DNA of 64,000 nucleotides from Nesterenkonia ebinurensis (lineage in GTDB: Bacteria > Actinomycetota > Actinomycetes > Actinomycetales > Micrococcaceae): positions 124,001 to 188,000 of the forward strand of contig NZ_VWNF01000021.1 in NCBI RefSeq assembly GCF_008711175.1. Reading direction: 5' to 3'. Positions 9,230 to 17,058 of this stretch are shown one piece after another (the first letter of the stretch is position 1; every line of letters begins with the position of its first letter). Made by a program: the position numbers and the translations under genes. Below the pieces are notes generated by a model. That model did no database searches, was not told the DNA's origin, and worked only from the letters and a program-made list of their open reading frames with translations.

Positions 9230-11211
9230 GCCAGCCCTGGTGGTCTAGGCCGTTCCGCACCGTTCAGACCAACATCCGTGAAATCGACGCTGGTCTGGAC
9301 GTCGAGAAGGCTTTGGACTTCATCGAAGACTACGGGGCTGACACCTGGTTACTCTCCACAGGCGGGATCATAGCCAACTACCCCAGCGTGCTGAAGTGCC
9401 AGAGCGTCAACCCAACCCTGGTGCAGCGGCCCTCAGGGGACCTCATCGGCGACGCAGTGACAGCAGCAGCCGAACGTGGGATCCGGGTCCTCTCCCGAAT
9501 GGACTTCTCGAAAATCGATGCTCGCCGGGCAGAAGAGCACCCCGAATGGTGCTTCGTGACTGCCGAGGGGCGACAACAAGTCTACAACGGCTACCGCAGC
9601 ACCTGTCCCTCAGCGGGCTACTACCAGCAGGCAATGTTCGATGTGGTCACGGAGGTGCTTCAGAACTACCCGGTCAGTGGGTTCTTCTTCAACATGATGC
9701 ATTTCAACGAACGTGACTACTCACGAACCTATTGGGGTGCATGTCACTGTGCAGCATGCTTGGCAGGATTTCAAGACCACACCCCGGGCGCTGAGCACCC
9801 CACCAGCCCAGAGTCCGCGAGTTACCCCGCGTGGCAGAAATACGCATCCGACGTCTTATCCGAGCTGAACCATCGGATGCAGGACCACATCAGCGGCATC
9901 AACCCCGACGTAGCGCTGATCCTCGGCGACAAAGCCCACATCACCTACTACGAAGCCAACAATGCCGCCGGCCGCCCGCTGTGGCACTACCAGACTTCCG
10001 AATCAGTCAGCGCAGCCCGCTCCGAAGACCCACAGCGGACTGTGTTCACCAACAGCACCGCATTCTTCGACATGCCCTACCGGTGGGCCGGAGAAGACCC
10101 TGACCACTTCAACCAGTACCTTATCCAGTCCATTGCCCACGGAGGATCTCCCTCCACGTACATCATGGGCACTCCGCAGACCACCCAGTATCAGAACCTG
10201 ACCTCGGGCCGGGAAATCACCCGGTTCCACCGAGACCACGCCGAGACCTATGCCGGCATGGAGTCCTCCGCTGGGACCGCTTTGATCCGCTCCCACAACC
10301 CTAACGACCCCCATGCAGACCGACGTCGATCCGAGTTCCGCGGCTGCTACCAAAGTCTCGTCGAAGAACACCTGCCTTTCGACGTCGTCGACCGCAAAGC
10401 CCTGCCGAACCTGGATCCCCACCGATACCGGACCATAATCCTGCCAGATATAGGCGCCCTCACCGGCTGCGAAGCCCAAAAGCTCAACACTGCCCTGGCC
10501 CAGGGCACCCACATCATCGCCACCGGCGACTCCGCATTCGACGGCCCCCATCCGCAACTGGCACCACAGAGCCCCGTCGCCACCCGGAAAGCTACCTACA
10601 CGACCGAAACAGACCTCTACAGTCTTCATATCCCCCCCCCCCCCCCCCACGATCACATCCCCGTTCTCGGCGCTTTCGAGGTCCTCGAACCCTCCATCCA
10701 CGCCGCCACCGAATTCCGCGCACTGAGCCGAGCACCCTACGGACCCCCCGAAAAATGCTATGGACACCAACCCACCAACCACCCAGCCATCACCCAACAA
10801 CCCACCGGTGAAGGACACCTCACCCACATCGCCCTACGCCCCGGACACATTTACCACGACACAGGAATCACCCGAGCCCGGAACCTCATCACAGACCACA
10901 TTCACACCGTCACAACCCCACAGCTGACCACCGACCTCCCCCCACAGACCCATCTCACCCTCGCAAAGAACACCGCCGGGGAAACCCTGATCCACATCAT
11001 CAACACCACCGGATACGCACCTCAGAAATTCCACCCCCCGCTACTCATCCCACCAAGCCAAATACACCTCCACACCTCCACCATCCCCACACACATCCAC
11101 GCCCTCACCAACAACACCGCCCTGAACTGGACCACTGACAACAACAGCATCACCATCCACACCCCACAAATAAAAACATTCGAAGCTATCCGGATGACCT
11201 ATTCGAATTAG
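9226..11211 (+). CDS. Second GHL6-type putative glycosyl hydrolase, with C17 tract
   Basis: Protein of about 661 residues starting at GTG 9226, with AGGAGGG nine bases upstream. The frame is open to ATG 9154, but that start would lie deep inside the reductase gene. The N-terminal barrel shares its plan with the 705-residue neighbour: 'YGADTWLLSTGGIIANYPS', 'GIRVLSRMDFSKIDARRAEE', 'HPEWCFVTAEGRQQ'. 'FNMMHFNERDYS' and a CHCAAC cysteine cluster follow. A GATase-like segment spans about 370-460. The coding sequence contains 17 consecutive C residues (10632-10648, encoding a Pro run). Downstream of this tract codons become strikingly C- and A-rich and G-poor, and the protein becomes rich in Thr, His, Ile and Pro. 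It ends 18 bases before tatA. Confidence 0.75.
   Translation: MSQPWWSRPFRTVQTNIREIDAGLDVEKALDFIEDYGADTWLLSTGGIIANYPSVLKCQSVNPTLVQRPSGDLIGDAVTAAAERGIRVLSRMDFSKIDARRAEEHPEWCFVTAEGRQQVYNGYRSTCPSAGYYQQAMFDVVTEVLQNYPVSGFFFNMMHFNERDYSRTYWGACHCAACLAGFQDHTPGAEHPTSPESASYPAWQKYASDVLSELNHRMQDHISGINPDVALILGDKAHITYYEANNAAGRPLWHYQTSESVSAARSEDPQRTVFTNSTAFFDMPYRWAGEDPDHFNQYLIQSIAHGGSPSTYIMGTPQTTQYQNLTSGREITRFHRDHAETYAGMESSAGTALIRSHNPNDPHADRRRSEFRGCYQSLVEEHLPFDVVDRKALPNLDPHRYRTIILPDIGALTGCEAQKLNTALAQGTHIIATGDSAFDGPHPQLAPQSPVATRKATYTTETDLYSLHIPPPPPHDHIPVLGAFEVLEPSIHAATEFRALSRAPYGPPEKCYGHQPTNHPAITQQPTGEGHLTHIALRPGHIYHDTGITRARNLITDHIHTVTTPQLTTDLPPQTHLTLAKNTAGETLIHIINTTGYAPQKFHPPLLIPPSQIHLHTSTIPTHIHALTNNTALNWTTDNNSITIHTPQIKTFEAIRMTYSN
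10632..10648 (+). repeat. Poly-C tract of 17 bases inside a coding region
   Basis: Seventeen consecutive cytosines encode a run of prolines in the second GHL6 protein. Tracts this long slip readily during replication, so the gene may switch on and off by frameshift, or the length may be a sequencing or assembly artefact. In the length given, the frame is open to the stop at 11211. Confidence 0.9.
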
Positions 11212-11229
11212 CAACCTTGAGGAGCACAT

Positions 11230-11466
11230 ATGAATATCGCAGGTTGGCAGTGGTTAATAATTCTCGCCATTGTTCTTCTCCTATTTGGAGCCACGAAGTT
11301 GCCGAAACTGGCCCGGTCGCTGGGCGAGTCCACCCGGATCTTCAAGTCCGAAGTCCACGTCTTGAGGCAAACAGAGCACTCACAGGAGGAGTCGGGAACT
11401 GAGGGGGGTGAAGGGGAAGTTCTTGACTCCGGCAGTAGCTCTCACAGAAGATCACATCAGCGCTGA
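11230..11466 (+). CDS. tatA: Twin-arginine translocase subunit TatA
   Basis: Protein of 78 residues with the TatA layout: a single N-terminal membrane helix ('WLIILAIVLLLFGATKLP'), the Phe-Gly hinge, an amphipathic helix ('KLARSLGESTRIFKSEV') and a charged acidic tail. GAGGAG lies seven bases before ATG 11230. TatA oligomerises to form the size-variable export path for folded proteins. Gene order tatA-tatC-tatB directly after the GHL6 gene suggests one transcript with the glycosidase cluster. Confidence 0.95.
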   Translation: MNIAGWQWLIILAIVLLLFGATKLPKLARSLGESTRIFKSEVHVLRQTEHSQEESGTEGGEGEVLDSGSSSHRRSHQR

Positions 11467-11472
11467 TCAGCC

Positions 11473-12297
11473 ATGACCACTACAGCATCATCTCGAGCAT
11501 CGACGCGGCGTTGGAGGATCGGGAGCCAAAGGGCCACTCGGCGTGATCCTGAGGGGCGGATGTCGCTGAGGGATCATCTGCGCGAGTTGCGCCGGCGGCT
11601 GCTGATCGCTGCTGCTGGCATTGTGCTGGGTGCTGTCGCTGGGTTCTTTCTCTATGACTGGCTGGTGGCCACCCTGGCTGCCCCAGTGCTGGAGCATGGT
11701 GGTGGGGAGGATGCCCGACTGACCTCGATTGCGTTCAACGCTGTCGGCCAGCCACTGGATCTGCTGATCCGGCTCTCCCTGTTCGTGGGTCTGGTGATCT
11801 CCTCCCCGGTGTGGCTGTATCAGATCTGGGCCTTTATCATGCCGGGGCTGAAGAAGAAGGAGAAGCGGTATGCGATGGGGTTCATCGCCGCCAGTGTGCC
11901 GCTGTTCCTGGCCGGGATCTTCATGGCCTATACGTTGTTGCCGCGGGCGGTGGAGTTCTTCTTCTCCCTGAACCCAGAGGGCACCTCCAATATCATTGCC
12001 CCGGATGTCTACTTCACCTTTGTGCTGCACCTGTTCATCGCCTGCGGGATCGCGATGGTGATCCCGGTGATCCTGGTCGGGGTCAACATGATGGGCATCA
12101 TCACCGGGCAGCAGGTGCTGCGCTCCTGGCGGGGGGTGGTGATGCTGATCGCGGTGATGTCAGCCCTGGCAGCACCTGGTGGTGAGGCGATCACCATGTT
12201 CTTCATCATGATCCCACTGACCCTGCTCTTCGCCGTCGCGATCGGCCTCTGCCTGCTCAACGACAAACGCCGCGAAAAGCGGGAAAGGTTGGTGTGA
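11473..12297 (+). CDS. tatC: Twin-arginine translocase subunit TatC
   Basis: Protein of 274 residues. A basic N-terminal extension leads into the hallmark 'DPEGRMSLRDHLRELRRR', followed by six membrane helices including 'YQIWAFIMPGLKKKEKR' in the conserved loop. ATG 11560 with GAGGGGCGG upstream is an alternative start, but actinobacterial TatC proteins usually carry a short tail ending in '(D/N)PEGRM', so ATG 11473 is kept. TatC with TatB binds twin-arginine signal peptides. The gene lies six bases after tatA and just before tatB. Confidence 0.95.
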   Translation: MTTTASSRASTRRWRIGSQRATRRDPEGRMSLRDHLRELRRRLLIAAAGIVLGAVAGFFLYDWLVATLAAPVLEHGGGEDARLTSIAFNAVGQPLDLLIRLSLFVGLVISSPVWLYQIWAFIMPGLKKKEKRYAMGFIAASVPLFLAGIFMAYTLLPRAVEFFFSLNPEGTSNIIAPDVYFTFVLHLFIACGIAMVIPVILVGVNMMGIITGQQVLRSWRGVVMLIAVMSALAAPGGEAITMFFIMIPLTLLFAVAIGLCLLNDKRREKRERLV

Positions 12298-12303
12298 GAA
12301 CCG

Positions 12304-12687
12304 ATGCCCGGCATCAACGTCTACGAAATCTTTATTCTCATCGTCTTGGCCATGGTTCTTCTAGGACCGGAACGGCTCCCACATTACGCGAAGACACTAG
12401 CCCAGTGGGCGAAACATGGTCGCCAGTTGGCAAACGAAGCGAGAGCGCGTTTTGAGAATGAAACCGGGACATCTTTCGAGAACGTGGACTGGAAGAAGTA
12501 CGATCCACGCCAATATGACCCCCGCAAGATCTTACGTGACGCCCTAGCGGATGAACCCAGCTCTACTACGAGGAAGGAGTCACTCAACTCTGGTCGAGGG
12601 CCTCGCGAGATCTTTCAGTCACGCCTCCCCACAGATGCTCCCAAACATCGGACCACAGGTATTGAAGAACAAATGAACCAGTCCTGA
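12304..12687 (+). CDS. tatB: Twin-arginine translocase subunit TatB
   Basis: Protein of 127 residues. It starts with the TatB-type membrane helix and Gly-Pro hinge ('VLAMVLLGPERLPHYAKTL'), where TatA has Phe-Gly. It then carries the actinobacterial TatB signature 'VDWKKYDPRQYDPRKILRDA' before a disordered tail. It assembles with TatC as the signal-peptide receptor. In most actinobacteria that I know, tatB is encoded apart from tatAC, so finding it as the third gene of a tat operon inside a catabolic cluster is unusual. Its start follows the tatC stop by six bases. Confidence 0.93.
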   Translation: MPGINVYEIFILIVLAMVLLGPERLPHYAKTLAQWAKHGRQLANEARARFENETGTSFENVDWKKYDPRQYDPRKILRDALADEPSSTTRKESLNSGRGPREIFQSRLPTDAPKHRTTGIEEQMNQS

Positions 12688-12698
12688 TATTAGGAATG

Positions 12699-13607
12699 TT
12701 ACAGGCTGGAATTTTTATTTACCCTCGTCCCGTAGTCCCTCAGTGAGCTATAGACAGCTTGAACCACTGGACTCCTCAAAGACTCCTCACGCGCTACAGC
12801 CCAATAAGAGACGTTATATTTGTATTCTCTCCCCAGAATCTTATGAAGCGAAGGGTTGCTGTCTCCTAGGAAATTGGGAAGCAAACCAATACCAGCACCT
12901 GCGAGAGTTGCTGTTACATGAGATAGCACATTTGTAGAGTATATTCCGTGCTTCATGGGAGGGAACGCGTCTCTCGCGCGCCCCAGCTCATCGATGGTGA
13001 GCACAGAGTCGACGTAATAGTTCAGCCTATGCCCTTCGAGATCATTAATATTCTTGGGCATTCCGTATTTTGTTAAGTACTGCTCAGTTGCGTACAGAAA
13101 AAGAGAATAATCCATGACATGCTCAACCCTCGCGCGTCTCACCTGAGGCCGCCCGATGACGATCTCAAGATCGAGTCCCGACCTCCCCTGTCGAACTGGC
13201 TGAGTTGCAGAGATCAGCTCAACTTCAAGCCCTGGATGCTTACGTTGAAGGGCGGCAAGGGCAGGGGGCGCTATATGCACACCGAAGGCATCAGGGGCAC
13301 CTATTCGCACAAGGCCCGAGATGCGATCAGCGGCATTGTTGGAATCATCGACCATCAAGTCCGACAGCGCTTCTTCGACCTGCTCTGCCACAGCGACGAC
13401 GCGCTGTCCCAGCTTCGTCACTTCCCAACCTGAGGGAGTCCGGGTGAGAACCCTGTCCCCCAGAGCTTTCTCGAGAGCGCTGATTCGTCGCGACACGGTT
13501 GAGTGGTTGACACCTAACGCTTCTCCGGCGGCAGTGAACCTCCCTAGCCGAGCCACCGTCAGGAAAGTCATGAGACCTTCCAACTGCGCCGTCGAGTCAA
13601 GTCGCAT
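12699..13607 (-). CDS. LysR family transcriptional regulator
   Basis: About 302 residues. The N-terminal winged helix reads 'FTAAGEALGVNHSTVSRRI' and is followed by the linker helix and a periplasmic-binding-protein-like effector domain ('GLVRIGAPDAFGVHIAPPAL', 'ATLAGAGIGLLPNFLGD'). GTG 13619 is an upstream option, but GAAAGG lies about ten bases before ATG 13607, and 'MRLDSTAQLEGLMTFL' is a normal LysR beginning. The gene runs convergently toward tatB and is followed upstream by the isomerase/kinase genes on the same strand. The target is unknown; LysR proteins often regulate adjacent divergent genes, but none is divergent here. Confidence 0.9.
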   Translation of the reverse strand: MRLDSTAQLEGLMTFLTVARLGRFTAAGEALGVNHSTVSRRISALEKALGDRVLTRTPSGWEVTKLGQRVVAVAEQVEEALSDLMVDDSNNAADRISGLVRIGAPDAFGVHIAPPALAALQRKHPGLEVELISATQPVRQGRSGLDLEIVIGRPQVRRARVEHVMDYSLFLYATEQYLTKYGMPKNINDLEGHRLNYYVDSVLTIDELGRARDAFPPMKHGIYSTNVLSHVTATLAGAGIGLLPNFLGDSNPSLHKILGREYKYNVSYWAVAREESLRSPVVQAVYSSLRDYGTRVNKNSSL

Positions 13608-13670
13608 TGTTTGCCACACCTTTCACGCTTATCGGCCTCAGTACGTCCCTTTCAAGGACTGTAAGGTCGG

Positions 13671-14135
13671 CTAACACCCCTCATACTCATTGAGGATTGC
13701 TATCTTGCTAGATGAGGCTGAGTTCGGGTCGAATTCATGCGTTAGCCACTCTTGGATGAGCTTCCGAGCAAGTTGTTTGCCAACGACACGCTGCCCAATA
13801 CAGAGCACCTGGGCATTATTGGACAGCACTGATCGCTCGACGGAGTAAGAGTCGTGTGCCGTGACTGCACGGACTCCCCGCACCTTATTAGCCGAAATTG
13901 CCACCCCCAGTCCTGTTCCGCAGATCAACAACGCTCTGTCGGCTTCGCCGGCAGCCACCTTTTCCGCAGCCGCAGTAGCCACGCTGGGGTACGCCATGAC
14001 CTCATCAGAAGCAACTCCTACGTCAAGTACCGAACTCACACGTTCGTGAGTTTCCAGATCCGCACGGAGAGCCTCTTTGTACTCGAATCCCGCATCATCA
14101 GATCCGACGATAACTCGCAGCTTACGGCCTTGCAT
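13671..14135 (-). CDS. RpiB/LacAB family sugar-phosphate isomerase
   Basis: Protein of 154 residues with the RpiB active site: Asp13 in 'VGSDDAGFEYK', Cys72 in 'LLICGTGLGVAISANK', and His94 in 'VTAHDSYSVERSVLSNNAQV'. RpiB homologues interconvert ketose and aldose phosphates. Next to a dihydroxyacetone-kinase-type enzyme they often act on four-carbon sugars, as EryI/DerI do in erythritol or erythrulose breakdown (D-erythrulose 4-phosphate to D-erythrose 4-phosphate). An AAAGG site precedes ATG 14135. It is encoded 24 bases after the kinase gene on the same strand. Ribose-5-phosphate isomerase activity cannot be excluded. Confidence 0.88.
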   Translation of the reverse strand: MQGRKLRVIVGSDDAGFEYKEALRADLETHERVSSVLDVGVASDEVMAYPSVATAAAEKVAAGEADRALLICGTGLGVAISANKVRGVRAVTAHDSYSVERSVLSNNAQVLCIGQRVVGKQLARKLIQEWLTHEFDPNSASSSKIAILNEYEGC

Positions 14136-14159
14136 CCAACAACCTTTCCTGGTTCTGAT

Positions 14160-15860
14160 TCACTTCAGATGATCAGCGATGCGGTTGACGATCATGGCCA
14201 TGGACGTAGCACCTGCGTCAGGGGTTCCGAGGCTCTTCGCTGCTAAAGGGCGAGCTCGCCCAACTTTCGGTGTCATCTGTGCAGTATCAGCAGCCGCTGC
14301 AGTCGCGTCAGCCGCTGCAGCGCTCCATGCTTGCGGAAGCTCTACCCCACAGTGAAGAGCCTTCTCGAGGCTTTGCACGAAGGGCAGCAGAGAGTCAAGC
14401 AGCGTCTTGTCCCCCTCATGAGCTCCGCCAAGGTCCACCATGGATTGGGCGAACGCCTGAACTACACCGGCAGCAACCTCCGCATCGTAGTACATTGCGT
14501 TCTCCAATCGCGCACCCGCCGCCTCCAGCGCTGCTCCCCAAAGCACTCCTGACGTTCCACCAGCGTCATCGGCCCAAGCTTGCCCAGCCGCACCCAGAAC
14601 CGGACCAGGCCCAGCATATTCGGGCAATTCCTTGAGCACTTGCAGAGCAGCGTTGATGCCGCGCAGCATCCCACGGCCGTGGTCACCATCGCCAGCAACA
14701 GCATCAATTCTGCCGAGCTCATCCTCGTTCTCAGCAAGCATGGTTGCGATGCTCTCGGCTACCGTTCGAATGTCTGTGGCCAGCTTCTGAGCCGCAGCGT
14801 CGGCCTCAGCAAACTCCATTTGTGATGCCGTTGAGATTTCAGCGCTGGCCAACGACTTTTTCGGCAGGGCCGAGGAAACCTTTCGGAACGCTGGAGCATA
14901 GGCATCGGCGGTCCACCACCGCTCCAAGTCGTCATCCAGCCACATCAGAGTCAACGAGCATCCTCCCATGTCCAGGCTGGTGACCAGCTCACCAACCTCG
15001 GGCTGCACCACCTCCAGCCCGCGTGCCGCCAATTCTTGGGAGACCTTGCCCCATAGAAGGAACAACTCCTCGTACTTGGTAGTTCCCAAACCGTTGAGGA
15101 TTGCAGCTACTCGATTGCCAGCCTCAGACGGTGCCTCAGCGAGAATTCGGTCAACGAAGAGCCGGGCGAGCTGCTCTGCGCGCATCAACGGCACATCTTC
15201 GATACCTGGTTCACCATGAATGCCCAGTCCAAGACCTAGGTGCCCTTGGGGGACCTGGAACAACGGCTCCTGGGCACCTGGCATCGTGCAGCCTGAGAAT
15301 GCTACGCCAAGCGTACGCGTCGCAGCGTTGGCGCGGATTCCTGCGGCCTCTACTGCGTCGATCCCGAGTCCCTCGGCTGCCGTGGCACCCAGGACTTTGA
15401 AAACCGAGAAGTCCCCCGCGATTCCACGTCTTTTCTCCGGTTCGTTGGCTGAGGCGATGTCGTCTGTGACCAGGACCATGCGGACATCGATGCCCTCAGC
15501 CACCAAGCGCTGTTTGGCGAGACCGAAGTTCATCACATCCCCGGCATAGTTGCCGAATGCGAAAACCACCCCGCGACCTGTATCTGCCGCACGCCCTACG
15601 TTGGCTGCCCAACGTGCCGAAGGTGAGGTGAAGATATTCCCAACCACTGCTCCGTGGGCCAGTCCCGGTCCGACGAGTCCAGAGAATGCAGGGTAATGCC
15701 CGGATCCTCCCCCCACGACGACCGCCACTTGGTCACGATCAGCCACATCGGAAACTACAACTCCGCCTTCAACGCCAGCAAGGCGATCCGAGTAGAGCTC
15801 GAGAAAACCAGCAAGCTGGTCCTCCATGAACTTCGCTGGGTCATCGAAGAGCACTGTCAA
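14160..15860 (-). CDS. Fused DhaK-DhaL kinase, probable erythrulose/dihydroxyacetone kinase
   Basis: Protein of 566 residues with a DhaK domain (about 1-330) and a DhaL domain (about 355-565). DhaK features are 'VVGGGSGHYPAFSGLVG', His215 in 'GLGIHGEPGIED' (the residue that binds the substrate carbonyl covalently in this family) and 'TSLDMGGCSLTLMWLD'. DhaL shows the ATP/Mg site 'AVAGDGDHGRGM' (about 388-398) and 'GGTSGVLWG'. This ATP-dependent arrangement occurs in glycerone kinases and in L- or D-erythrulose kinases. The RpiB- and TIM-barrel-type isomerases on either side favour a tetrulose. TTG start with AAGGAG six bases upstream. It is divergent from the SorC regulator gene across a palindromic operator. 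Confidence 0.9.
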   Translation of the reverse strand: MTVLFDDPAKFMEDQLAGFLELYSDRLAGVEGGVVVSDVADRDQVAVVVGGGSGHYPAFSGLVGPGLAHGAVVGNIFTSPSARWAANVGRAADTGRGVVFAFGNYAGDVMNFGLAKQRLVAEGIDVRMVLVTDDIASANEPEKRRGIAGDFSVFKVLGATAAEGLGIDAVEAAGIRANAATRTLGVAFSGCTMPGAQEPLFQVPQGHLGLGLGIHGEPGIEDVPLMRAEQLARLFVDRILAEAPSEAGNRVAAILNGLGTTKYEELFLLWGKVSQELAARGLEVVQPEVGELVTSLDMGGCSLTLMWLDDDLERWWTADAYAPAFRKVSSALPKKSLASAEISTASQMEFAEADAAAQKLATDIRTVAESIATMLAENEDELGRIDAVAGDGDHGRGMLRGINAALQVLKELPEYAGPGPVLGAAGQAWADDAGGTSGVLWGAALEAAGARLENAMYYDAEVAAGVVQAFAQSMVDLGGAHEGDKTLLDSLLPFVQSLEKALHCGVELPQAWSAAAADATAAAADTAQMTPKVGRARPLAAKSLGTPDAGATSMAMIVNRIADHLK

Positions 15861-15959
15861 GAAACGCTCCTTGTCATCTGATTACGGGACAAAACCGCAG
15901 ACAGAACTTATCGTGTGCTGTGTCACTGAAAACACTAGCACGACTTGAACATCAGTGTG

Positions 15960-15973
15960 TGAACATATGTGCA
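15960..15973. promoter_or_regulatory. Palindrome in kinase/SorC divergent promoter
   Basis: TGAACATATGTGCA is a near-perfect palindrome around ACATATGT, flanked by GTG and TACAC. A second copy of TTGAACAT lies about 14 bp upstream. The site is between the divergent kinase (start 15860) and SorC regulator (start 16052) genes, where a SorC-family operator is expected. The protein-DNA pairing is inferred from position only. Confidence 0.45.
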
Positions 15974-16051
15974 TACACTGCAGCCGCACCGGTACGATGT
16001 TCATTTGGTGGAGCATTACATTTTGAGACTTCTAACGAAACGGCAGGCACT

Positions 16052-16975
16052 ATGAGCGAGAACTTAGATCGCCTTTATCGGGCCGCTCAGCTCTATTACG
16101 AACAAGGAGCTACACAGGCGGAGATTGCACATCAACTCCAAGTCTCCCGACCGTCGGTGAGCCGAATTCTCGCAGAGGCTCGCGCGGCAGGGATCGTTGA
16201 GATTCGGGTCCACAAGCCCACAACCGGACCTGTCGATGAGCTGCGCAGACAGCTCATCGACAGACTCAGCTTAGATGCGGTCTACATCGCACCTGGCAAC
16301 CAATCAACACACCTCGGCGTCGCCCTGGCCTCCGGGACTCGCCAGGCACTAGGTCAGGCCAATCTTCAACCTGGAGACGTACTACTCATCGCCTCCGGCG
16401 AGACGACCTACGCACTCGCTCAGCAGCATCTTGGTGAGTTCGCGGGAATCATTGTCGCCCCCACTGTGGGAGGACAAGCTGAACCAGATCCGTGGCATCA
16501 GACCAACGAAGTCGTACGCATGTTCACTGCTACCTCCGGAGGGTACCCGCATTATCTCTTTGCTCCCGCCCTACCTTCGCTAGCCCTCTATTCTGCTTTA
16601 CAGGACGACCCTGGGTACCAGATCATCAGGAAGGACTGGAGCTCGGCGAAAGCCGCTCTCATCGGCGTAGGTGCCCCCGCCCTATCTCGCAAGTCGATCT
16701 CTCAGTCTGTGCCACGGGACCACCCAAGCCTTGCCCGGTCCGTCGGTGACGTATGCCTGGCCTTCTTCGACCAGGACGGCACCGAGGTCACATTTCCCGG
16801 AAACGACAGGATGACCCGGATCCCGGCCGAGACCCTACGTTCAGTACCAACCCGAATAGCTGCCGCTGCAGGAGTGAATAAGGTACGGAGCATCGCGGTA
16901 GCAGCACGCTCCGGATGGTTCAACATCCTTGTTACCGACGAAGTGACAGCCCGTGCCATTAACGAAGCACCCTAG
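16052..16975 (+). CDS. SorC/DeoR-type sugar-binding transcriptional regulator
   Basis: About 307 residues. The N-terminal HTH ('GATQAEIAHQLQVSRPSVSR') begins a few residues into the protein, and a SorC-type sugar-phosphate effector domain follows ('DVLLIASGETTYALAQQHL', 'GVGAPALSRKS', 'VGDVCLAFFDQDG'). The frame is open from 15920, but ATG 16052 gives the normal family start 'MSENLDRLYRAAQLYYEQGA'; the extra 44 codons would span the operator. SorC regulators respond to phosphorylated sugars, which fits control of the divergent kinase/isomerase genes and of the three enzyme genes downstream. Confidence 0.9.
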   Translation: MSENLDRLYRAAQLYYEQGATQAEIAHQLQVSRPSVSRILAEARAAGIVEIRVHKPTTGPVDELRRQLIDRLSLDAVYIAPGNQSTHLGVALASGTRQALGQANLQPGDVLLIASGETTYALAQQHLGEFAGIIVAPTVGGQAEPDPWHQTNEVVRMFTATSGGYPHYLFAPALPSLALYSALQDDPGYQIIRKDWSSAKAALIGVGAPALSRKSISQSVPRDHPSLARSVGDVCLAFFDQDGTEVTFPGNDRMTRIPAETLRSVPTRIAAAAGVNKVRSIAVAARSGWFNILVTDEVTARAINEAP

Positions 16976-17058
16976 GTCCAGACCCACCTGACCTAGATTG
17001 ACATTGTGACACCAGTTACTCGATTATGGGAGCATCTTGCACACTTGAAAGGGCACAT

